DNA of 64,000 nucleotides, taken from contig CM077159.1 of the NCBI GenBank assembly GCA_039583875.1, positions 102,633,287 to 102,697,286 on the forward strand, written 5' to 3'. A program made the translations under genes and the position numbers. Below are positions 21,431 through 29,377 of this stretch, piece by piece. The notes under the pieces were generated by a model. It was not told where the DNA came from. It made no database searches and saw only the letters and a list, made by a program, of their open reading frames with translations. The stretch comes from Platanthera guangdongensis. Lineage: Eukaryota > Streptophyta > Magnoliopsida > Asparagales > Orchidaceae. Each line of letters opens with the position of its first letter. Within the stretch, counting starts at the first letter, position 1.

Positions 21431-21899
21431 CTTATCCCAATCCCGCCCCCATACCTAATCACAAAATCATATTATTTTGTTTTATCGTATCTGAAGTGTT
21501 GATTGTCGGCTGCAAATGGAGGCCAAGAGCGGCATCTTTGGTCGCTTCAGACCCAGACAATGTCTTCTTTTTTCTTCCTTACCAGGTTCCATTTCAAGTG
21601 ATGTTAGTGTCTTATCTTATATTTATGCGTATGAGCAATCCAGTGGTTGGTAATCCAGTGGCTTCTTGCTTCTTACTTTCAGGTTGATGTCTTCTGTTCA
21701 TTTCTCGCGTACGAGCAATCTAGCGGTTAGAAATCCAGTATACGAGCAATTTAAGCTTCCTACTTCCAGCGTACGAGCAATCCAACAGTCTGGGTTCGTC
21801 TTCCTACTTCTAGGATTCCACCAATCCATCAGTCCAATTTTGTTTTTATTGTTAATAGACATTGGGTGTTCTACTTGAAACACCGAGGAGGAAATTCGA
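21431..21899. other. unassigned AT-rich stretch with ACGAGCAAT words
   Basis: No gene seen. The words TATGAGCAATCCAG, TACGAGCAATCTAG, TACGAGCAATTTAAG and TACGAGCAATCCAAC recur at irregular spacing between about 21625 and 21785. They look like a degenerate short repeat, not a coding pattern. Confidence 0.4.
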
Positions 21900-22339
21900 G
21901 CACCATTGAGAGCGCTAAGATGAAATAAGCTGAGAGAAAAAGTGTCTAAGGCAAAATAAGCTGAGAGCGCTAAGATGATCAAAGTTTGTCGAGCTCAGGT
22001 TGCCGTTCATCGAGCTCAGCTTAAAGCTTGCCAAGTTAAAACCAAAAAATCTGTCTAAGGCATAAGCACTGAGTCTGCTGAGAAGAAGGCATTGACACCG
22101 CTGAGACGGCAGAGACAGCTGAGAAGATAGCATTGAGACAGCTGAGTTAGTTGAGCAGATGGCGTTGAGACAACTGAGACATGTGAGAAGATGGTGTTGA
22201 GACAACTGAGACAGCTGAGAAGATGACATTGAGATAGCTGAGACAGCAGAGACAAAAGTGAGCTGGAATTATTCTAAGTCCAGAAGCGTTGAGTGAAGCA
22301 GGTTCACTCAATGCTTCTAATGAAGAGGAAAGCGCTGAA
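21900..22339 (+). repeat. fragment of an H-type Sirevirus LTR, inverted
   Basis: Dense GTTGAGAC, CTGAGACAGCTGAGAAG and GAGCGCTAAGATG words, plus AAGTCCAGAAGCGTTGAGTG. The reverse complement of this pattern appears in the H LTR at about 46690-47100 (CTTCTCAGC, GTCTCAACGC, CAACGCTTCTGGACTT). I take it as a truncated LTR piece in the opposite orientation. No LTR termini are visible. Confidence 0.6.
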
Positions 22340-22906
22340 ACAAAGAATAATTTAGCCGCCCACGACACATGCTGCCGCTCATGACCAATATCGTTGGTTT
22401 GTGGGTGAAACTCGCTTGATTGCCGGAGAAGCCATCCTCGAACAATGTCGATGTCCACGAATAATTTAGCCGCCCAAGAAAAATATCACCGCTCACGAAC
22501 AATGTCACCATCCACGACCAATGTCGCCGCCACAACCAATACCGCCGCCCACGACACATGTTGCGCCCAAGACCAATGTCGTTGGTTTCGAAGCCCGTTT
22601 GGATGTGGGCGCAACCCGCAACGCCGCATCGAGAACGGGCACTCTCGACGAATGTTGCCGCCCACGAACAATGTCGCAGCCCCCAAACATTGTCGCCGCC
22701 CCGAACATTGTCGCGGCACCCGAACAATGTCGGCCCCCACGAGCAATGTCGCCTCCCACAAATAATATTGCCGCCCACGACAAATGTCGCACTCACGATC
22801 AATTTCTCCGACCATGACATATGTTGTCGCACACGACCAATGTCGTTGCCAGGCGGGCGAAGCCCGAAGCGACGCATCGAGAACGAGCGAAGTCTGTTCG
22901 AAAATG
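22340..22906. repeat. minisatellite of CCGCCCACGACCAATGTCG units
   Basis: About 18-20 bp degenerate units, all variants of CCGCCCACGACCAATGTCG, form most of this stretch. They are broken by a longer motif (GACCAATGTCGTTG, GCGAAGCCCG, GCATCGAGAACG) that occurs near 22570-22640 and again near 22830-22880. Long frames exist on both strands but vary with the units and show no domain. A related fragment appears inside the hairpin at 24060-24120. Confidence 0.75.
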
Positions 22907-23600
22907 ATAGTATATATATATACATATATGTATATACATGTATATACATCTACATATATGTATACATATACATGTATGTGTATATACATACATATGTATG
23001 TATATACATATACATGTATGTATATACATATACATGTATGTATATACATATACATGTATGTATATACATATACATGTATGTATATACAAATACATGTATG
23101 TATATACATATATATGTATGTAATACATATGTATGTATATACATATATATGTATATACATGTATATATGTATATACATATATATATATGTCTGTATACAT
23201 ATGCATATATATGTATATACATGTATATAAATATACATATATATGTATGTATATGTATATACATATGCATGTATATGTATATACATGTATATACATATAC
23301 AGATATATGTATGTATACATATACATATATATGTACATGTATATACATATATATGCATATGTATACATACATATACATGTATATACATATATATGTATGT
23401 ATACATATGCATATATATGTATATACATGTATATATATATGTATATGTATACATACATATATATGTATATGTATATACATACATGTATATGTATATACAT
23501 ACATGTATATGTATATACATACATGTATATGTATATACATATACATGTATGTATATACATACATATATATGTATAAACATATATATATATATATTGTGGA
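22907..23600. repeat. ~690 bp TATACATATACATGTATGTA tract
   Basis: A continuous alternating purine-pyrimidine tract of TA, CA and TG steps. At 22985-23110 it is a regular 20 bp tandem (TATACATATACATGTATGTA); beyond that it is irregular. It is self-complementary at many scales, which is why both strands give long Tyr/Ile/Met/Val frames with no biological meaning. Confidence 0.95.
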
Positions 23601-23650
23601 GATATAATATGCGAGCAAGCTTGCATGCAGACGTACAAGCAAGTCTTTTT

Positions 23651-23950
23651 GGGGGTCAAGATGGTCTCAAATCGAAAAGTGATCAACATAAAAGTTGTAG
23701 ATCTCGGCGAGAAAAACAACGTTCATGCTGATCATTTTTTGATTCAGAGCCATCATGACACTCGATTTGGGCCCCGAAATCTGGGGCGGCGAGAGTGCTA
23801 CAGTAGCGATCTCGCCGCCCCAGATTTCGGAGCCCAAATCGAGAGCCAGGACTGCTCCAAATCAAAAAGTGATCAACATGAAAGTTGGTCGTCTCGCTGA
23901 GATAGACAACTTTTATATTGATCATTTTTCGATTTGAGGCCATTTTGACC
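23651..23950. mobile_element. ~300 bp palindromic foldback element
   Basis: The two ends are inverted copies: GGGTCAAGATGGTCTCAAAT at the left and, on the other strand, GGGTCAAAATGGCCTCAAAT at the right, continuing into GTGATCAACATAAAAGTTG-like arms. The centre is a long stem (CTCGATTTGGG, CCGAAATCTGGGGCGGCGAG and its complement). Each arm also contains its own smaller palindrome (TGATCAACAT...ATGCTGATCA). It resembles a MITE or foldback element. No clear target duplication was found. Confidence 0.65.
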
Positions 23951-23969
23951 CTTGCCCGTACGCCCGTAC

Positions 23970-24210
23970 ACCCGCATCACACACACACAAACACACACAC
24001 AAGTGACGGGCACGGGCCTCCGACCCAAGGGGGCATTCAGTGGGGGAGCGACATTCGGCGGGGTGTGGGGGCTACATTTATTGTGGGATGCGATATTGGT
24101 TGTGGGAAGCAACATTGATCGTGGCTCTGACTGTATGTCGCTCCCCCACCGAATTCTCCCCGGGTCAGAGGCTCGTGCCTGTCACTCGTGTGTGTGTGTG
24201 TATATATATG
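23970..24210. repeat. second hairpin with CA/GT ends
   Basis: The left arm (CACACACAAGTGACGGGCAC, then GGGCCTCCGACCC, then TGGGGGAGCGACAT) is repeated as its reverse complement at about 24133-24205 (ATGTCGCTCCCCCACC, GGGTCAGAGGC, GTGCCTGTCACTCGTGTGTG). The loop holds minisatellite-like TTGGTTGTGGGAAGCAACATTG sequence related to 22340-22906. Confidence 0.7.
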
Positions 24211-24507
24211 TATTTTGGGAGAACCTAGAGCAAGGAAATCGTTCAGATCTTGGATGAGTGTGGAGTGTGGGATGCCCAAAGAGTGGTGTTGCTTTCTCCA
24301 TGGCTATTGAGAAACTGCACTTGCTAGGGTAGGGGCAGTGGAGAGCCGCCCGGGGTGGAGAGGATTGCGAATTAGGGTTGATGTGGAATTGAAATGACGC
24401 GAGGAAGCCTATATTATTAATAAAAACTGGGGATCATATGAATAGACGGCTACGATTTCACACATGGATTTAAAATTCATGGTTTTTAAAAGCCTTCATA
24501 TTTCTTT

Positions 24508-24510
<3 letters not shown>
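24211..24510. other. unassigned unique-looking DNA
   Basis: No open frame of note, no repeat and no LTR end were recognised here. It separates the hairpin from an AT microsatellite. Confidence 0.4.

Positions 24511-24587
<77 letters not shown>
24511..24587. repeat. (AT)n microsatellite
   Basis: About 77 bases of almost perfect alternating AT. Confidence 0.97.
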
Positions 24588-24589
<2 letters not shown>

Positions 24590-24699
24590 TATTAGAAAAG
24601 GAGAACTGTTTGGGAAAACTCAATTTATAGAGGTTTTCAGAAAGAGAAGCATTTTATAAACCGTTTGGCAAATCTCCGTGGCGGTAACTTTTTTTTTGT

Positions 24700-25215
24700 T
24701 AAAAAAGTGCGTCCGGGGGAAAATGAGCGCGCGGGCCGAAGATGTGCATCCAGGCAGAAAATGCGCACCCGACCAAAAATATGCGTTGGGGGCGAAAAGG
24801 CGCCATTTGTTTCGCCCTGACACGTTTTTTTTCAAGCGGGAGCTGTGTTTTAGCCCGGGCGCAGTTTTTTTGAACGGGCGCGATTTTTTCGCCCGGGCGC
24901 GATTTTTTCGCTTGGACGCGGTTTTTTGGCCCGGGCGCATTTTTTTCGCCGTGACGCGGTTTTTTCACCCGGACACGGTTTTTTCGCCCGAATGTGAATT
25001 TTTCTCTCGGGTGTGATATTTTTCGTTCGGGCGCAAATTTTTCGGGCGGGCGCTATATTTTCGCTGAGCGCCAGTTTTTCAACCGGTTGCGAATTTTTCT
25101 CCCGGTCGCGATTTTTTCGCCCGGGCGCGAATATTTTGCCAAGAGGTGAATTTTTTGCACGGGCATGAATTTTTTGCCAGGACAGGAAATTTTCTCACGG
25201 ACATAATATTTTCGC
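24700..25215. repeat. array half 1: T-tract + CGCCCGGGCG units
   Basis: Units alternate a run of five to seven T with a GC block based on the palindrome CGCCCGGGCG, at about 18-20 bp spacing, with many C-to-T and G-to-A variants. Confidence 0.85.
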
Positions 25216-25224
25216 CCGAAAGCG

Positions 25225-26245
25225 TAAAAATTCATTCGAGCAAAAAAAATAGCATCCGGACGAAAAAAATACGCTGCCGGGAAAAAAATCACGAACGAGC
25301 GAAAAAATCACACATGGGCAAAAAATTTGCGTTCGAGTAAAAAATTCGCCACGGTGGCGCTCAGGCGACAAAATCTCGGTCGGGCAAAAAAAACGCGCCC
25401 AGACAAAAAAATATAGCTCACGGGCGAAAAATTCGCTCCCGGTCGAAAAATTACCGACCGGGCGAAAAAAGCATCTCTCGGGGCAAAAATTCGTTCTCAG
25501 GCGAAAAAACCACGCTTGGGCGAAAAATTGCGTCTGGGAGAAAAAGCCGCTCACCGGCGATAAAAAACAAGCTCCGATGAAAAAATATCGCTCTTGGGCA
25601 AAAATTCGTTCTCAGGCGAAAAAACCGCGCCCGGACGAAAAAAATCGCGTCCGGGCAAAAAATCTTGCCCGGGCGAAAAAATTATGCCCCGGCAAAAAAA
25701 TGTCGCCCTGGCGAAAAATTCGCGTCGGTGCAAAAAAATCACGCCCGAAAGAAAAAATCGGCCTGGGCGAATAAAATGCATCCGGGCGAAAAAAAATCGT
25801 GCACGACCGAAAAAACTGCACTCGGGCGAAAAAAACTGCACTCGGGCGAAAAATCCTGTGCCCGGACTAAAAAATCTGGCCCAGACGAAAAATTCGCGTC
25901 CGGGCGAAAAATTCGCGCTCAGACGAAAAATTTGCACCCGGACAAAAAAGTCGTCCGGGCGAAAAAAACCCTTCCGTGCGAAAAAAACCCGCCCGGGCGA
26001 AAAAGATCATGCACCGGCGAAAAAACCGCACTCCGGCGAAAAAAGCGCACCCGGGCAAAAAACCCCGCACTTGGACGAAAAATGCCAGCCCGGGTGAAAA
26101 TGTTGTGCACGGGCGAAAAATTCGCGGCCGGACGTAAAATTTGTGTTCAGTTGAAAAATTCACGCCCAGACAAAAAAATATGCTTGGGTATAAAAATTAC
26201 GCCCGCAAAAAAAATCGCAGTTGGACAAAAAAATCAAGTTGGAGA
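25225..26245. repeat. array half 2: CGGGCG + A-tract units
   Basis: The same unit as in half 1 but on the opposite strand, and about twice as long. The A-tracts stay at five to seven bases while the GC block varies. The switch point lies near 25220. Confidence 0.85.
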
Positions 26246-26450
26246 TTTTTTTAAGAGATAAATTTTTTTGTAATGAAGAAGTGCTTTTCAAAAACGTAAA
26301 AGTAGGTGGCAAGTGACTTTTTCAAAAGATGAGAAAATGGAGTTTTCCGCTGTAGCTTTTCCCACCGGTAGACAATTCAAACGGTTTCTTAAGTGTGCTA
26401 GCGTTTTCTAGAAAATGAAAAGGAGTTAAAAAACCCTCCCAAACAGGTCC

Positions 26451-26683
26451 TTAGTACAATCCCTCGCCCCCTCCTTTTGCGCCTGCGAGGCGAGTCTCCT
26501 CTTCATTGCAGGCGGCGACTTCTGCGGTAAGCAAAATTGTTGCAGTTTGGGTTTACATTATTTGTTTTACCGCAAGTTCTAATTTAATTTTCTTTCTTTT
26601 TGCAAACTGAAGTTCTAAATATTCTCGCTTACGCCTGAAAAACTACTATTTTTCCCTACAGGAGGATCTGGATGGGGTGAAGA
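26451..26683. other. non-coding lead-in with intron-like signals
   Basis: GCGGTAAGC near 26525 and a pyrimidine-rich stretch ending TTTTTCCCTACAGGAG near 26650-26665 would suit a plant intron. With the fragment at 26684-26941 this suggests a captured or decayed gene piece. Inference only. Confidence 0.3.
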
Positions 26684-26941
26684 GTGCTTTTTCTGACTCC
26701 AAGAAGAAGAGAGTGTGATGCTACTCGCATTTATCTGCCAAAGTCTAACATTCCATCCACCTGAATAAAGCTTAAGAGGTTGCTGGAGGAGTATGGTCCA
26801 GACAAAGTGATGGCCTAGGATGCCCTTCAATGGTTGGTGGAGGAGCTTTGTCCCGAGATGATGATTAAGGAGGTGGATCCGTTATTAGAGGATGAGTGTG
26901 AGATTGCCTTCAGAGGGTCATCAAAAAGATTCTTTGTATGA
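26684..26941 (+). pseudogene. short gene-like remnant, unrecognised
   Basis: About 85 codons in one frame read like a real protein (RIYLPKSNIPST, IKLKRLLEEYGPDKVMA, DALQWLVEELCPEMMIKEVD) with amphipathic helices. Two in-frame stops, TGA at 26762-26764 and TAG at 26816-26818, sit where a Trp codon (TGG) would fit, and the frame ends at TGA 26939-26941. I do not recognise the family. It may be a host exon, or part of a transposase carried by the neighbouring foldback element. Confidence 0.35.
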
Positions 26942-27290
26942 TGGAGAGGAAGTTCAAATGCAGCACTACTAGACTTGGTGCAGGAGAACTCGTTGAGGAT
27001 GATTGTTCTAATGTAGTCATTGAGGATTGATCTTTGCCTCTGTGTATCTTTGCTTGTATTTTGTTCTTTTCCTTACACGCTTATGACTTATTTGTGTGAT
27101 GCACATCATTATGATTTGATGCTCTTATAGTTGCATGTTGTGTACAATGTTTGATTTTGTGGATCTTATCATTACATTGCATCACTTGTCTGATTGTTTG
27201 GGGTTACTTTTGTTTGGCTTAACATGCTTGCGTGACACGAGCTCCCGGATTCATGACTTGTTTGACATACTCTTGATGTGCTAGTAAGGA
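26942..27290. other. unassigned AT-rich DNA
   Basis: No frame, repeat or element end recognised up to the 104 bp repeat that starts at 27291. Confidence 0.4.
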
Positions 27291-27394
27291 CTTTCATGTT
27301 CAAACCCATAGCGCGGCCTTACCTAAGTTTGTTGTCGCCGACCGCAAGGAGGACATACCTTAACAGTGGCAAGGGTGTAGACTTGTTCTTCATG
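27291..27394 (+). repeat. 104 bp repeat flanking copia C, left copy
   Basis: It begins CTTTCATGTTCAAACC and ends CTTGTTCTTCATG. It matches 44723-44826, on the other side of copia C, over its full 104 bases with five differences by my count. The five bases ACATT then separate it from the LTR. Confidence 0.85.
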
Positions 27395-27399
27395 ACATT

Positions 27400-29097
27400 T
27401 GAATTTTCTCAAAGTGGTCAGCAAGATAGCCCAAAGCCAAATTAATATTCTCGGCACTACCCAGTTCACACTTTGATCTAGCGGAATACCAGGGAGCAAA
27501 CTCAACACACCAAGCACATGGAAGAACAAGCAGATCTTATATTCATTTACACTTCTTTACAAGGCAAGGTATACATAGCGAGACATGATTTCGCTAGTAC
27601 ACGAGCTAAAACAGAAAGCACAAAAAACCAGTCGGGCGGACAGCACTGGAAACCGCCGAGACCGCCAAAGTCGCCAAGTCCGCCGAAGCCGCCCGAGCTG
27701 AAGCTGCAACACGCCGAATAGACATAGAGTCCACTGAGGCAGCGTGGCCGCGCGGAAACACCGTTATTTGCCTACTGCCGAGGAACTAAAGAACACACCG
27801 CCTACCCGCGTGAGACTGGAGGACAGGTTATTGGAACTTGCAAAGTTGAAGCAGAGAACCGACAAGCCGCAGAGCGACCTACTGAAACCGTAGAGACCGC
27901 ACACTTCCAAGTACTTGACCGAAGTTTAAGCCAAATTTCTGGCTCCTTGAAGCTAGCCGCGCGACCTGCACACAACAAACATTTAACTCTGATTCAATCC
28001 GCGAGGACAGAAAACTGAGACTGCAACACTTTGACGAGCCCACACTTACTGTTCACCCAGTTACTGTAGACGTGTCGGGGGGAAATATTTATAGGCGAGG
28101 TGAGGAGTGTGGTCACCGCCCTAGTGGATAGAGAAACCGCACCAGCCCGCACACTAACAAACACCCGTCCGCTGAGTCTACAAGAACTTAGCCGGATTCC
28201 AAGGAACAAACCGCCAGAAGCAAGGCACTGATCACAACAAGGCAGACTTGCCTCACACTGTGAGGACAAGATACAGTCCGCACGGTCCGCAACATCACCA
28301 TAAGGACAGCCATAACCCCTTCAGCAATAGTTCGCACACTAAAGAGGCAGTCCGCATAGTACAATACCAAGCCTCCATCCTCCACAAGTCCACGACCAAA
28401 GGCAGGGTTAGCAACAGTCCGCCCGGTCAACAACGGACTTGGCGGATACAGCGGACACACTGGACTTGTCACAGAATGTGACCAAGTCCAGTAAAACACA
28501 AAGGGCCTAAAGCGAGCTTGGCGGACAAGGCTTCAGTCCTCCAACCACCCAAAGCGAAACCACCGACACTCCTCCAGAGTTAAGGCAGAGTCCGCAAACA
28601 AACTCGCACGGCTACCCAAACGGCCAACTACCAGACTGCACACACCAGTCCGCCACAGCTACAACACTGCTGTACTACCAGAGATCGGCAAGGCCACAGC
28701 CAAACTCCTAAGGCCAGTCCGCAACAACGGACACCGCGGACACGCCAGTCCGCAAGCCTTCTGCGGATAGGACCCAATCCTCTAGTTAACACAAGCTTGC
28801 AACATGGCCACTGAACAGAGCACTGCCTACAGCCTACAAACCTCTGTCCGCTGAGACCGCTCGTCGATCAGCCAAGCTTCAAAGAAAGCCAACACTATGT
28901 CCGTAGACAGCAGTTCGCCCAGGCCGCGGACACAGGCCGCACAGGCCGCTCAGAAGAACAGCCAGGTCCCAGGCCTATCACCAGGCCGCATAATAGCAGC
29001 TGTCCGCCCAGTTCGCCCAGTCCGCCCAGTCCGCGGACTCTGTCTGATCAGGCCGCCCGGCCTGCCCACAACCACTTCCACTTCACAAATTTCAACA
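27400..29097 (-). repeat. copia C LTR, left copy (3' LTR)
   Basis: About 1.7 kb, minus orientation, starting TGTTGAAATTTGTGAAG at 29097 and ending GAGAAAATTCA at 27400. The partner LTR is 43016-44722. A TATAAATAT box lies near 28085-28093 on the minus strand. The LTR is full of AGTCCGC and GCGGACT words in both directions, as in the LTR of element D, and the first bases (TGTTGAA) and TATA region also resemble D. Confidence 0.9.
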
Positions 29098-29110
29098 CTC
29101 CCCCTTGATG
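29098..29110 (-). other. polypurine tract of copia C
   Basis: Minus strand CAAGGGGGAG directly before TGTTGAAATT; element D has CAAGGGGGAG at the same place. Confidence 0.88.
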
Positions 29111-29372
29111 TGAGAAGTGGTGACCAAGCCCGGCAAGCTGCGCAACCGCTCAAAAGGCCCCTTCGACAATAGCTTCGTGATGATGTCAGCAAGATTCTCT
29201 TCACTCCGAACATGCCCGACCAGAAGAGATCCTTCCAACACCTTCTCCCTTATGAAGTGGTGATCGATCTCAATATGCTTGGTCCTAGCGTGACACACTG
29301 GATTTTTTACCAGCTTGAGAGCACTCTCATTGTCACCTCGGAGTAAAGTTGGCCCTTCCACTTCTTCATGCA
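29111..29372 (-). pseudogene. copia C RNase H, C-terminal part
   Basis: Reads HEEVEGPTLLRGDNESALKL, then HARTKHIEIDHHFIREKV, then GHVRSEENLADIITKLLSKG, ending SHIKGEC. DNESA carries an RNase H catalytic Asp. The protein is cut by the insertion of gypsy B: the preceding residues (AAREAIWLRSLIEYV) lie at 39095-39156 on the far side of B. Confidence 0.88.
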
Positions 29373-29377
29373 CATAC
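29373..29377. repeat. target-site duplication CATAC of gypsy B, left
   Basis: CATAC precedes the TGTAACACC start of B's left LTR and follows the GGTGTTACA end of the right LTR at 39090-39094. Removing B and one CATAC rejoins the copia C RNase H reading. Confidence 0.95.

Larger units (their letters stand above)
24600..26450. mobile_element. ~1.85 kb foldback element with CGGGCGAAAAAA array
   Basis: The ends read GGAGAACTGTTTGGGA (24600-24615) and TCCCAAACAGGTCC (26437-26450), an inverted pair like the ends of many plant class II elements. TTA follows the right end and a TTA lies at 24592-24594, but they do not abut symmetrical ends, so a TTA target duplication is only possible. The interior is an array of 17-20 bp units: TTTTTTCGCCCGGGCGCGA from about 24700 to 25215, then the same unit inverted (CGGGCGAAAAAATCGCGCC) from about 25225 to 26245. 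No transposase is encoded; the Lys/Arg/Pro frames follow the repeat. Confidence 0.7.

Noticed and set aside
22350..22900. Possible CRISPR-like array (regular short repeats with variable spacers)
   Set aside because: The units are degenerate and back-to-back in a plant nuclear context; there are no uniform unique spacers and no cas genes.
22486..23731. Very long frames on both strands (300+ codons) with Tyr/Ile/Met/His-rich sequence
   Set aside because: They are direct translations of the TATACATATACATGTATGTA tract, open in most frames because the tract lacks stop-forming words; no protein is implied.
23651..23950. TTG target duplication for the palindromic element
   Set aside because: The left flank has five G, so the boundary cannot be placed to give TTG on both sides without assuming an extra base.
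25577..26261. Lys/Arg/Pro-rich frames such as EKNRVRAKNLARAKK
   Set aside because: They follow the CGGGCGAAAAAA unit, shift freely with indels, and have counterparts on the opposite strand; repeat-derived.
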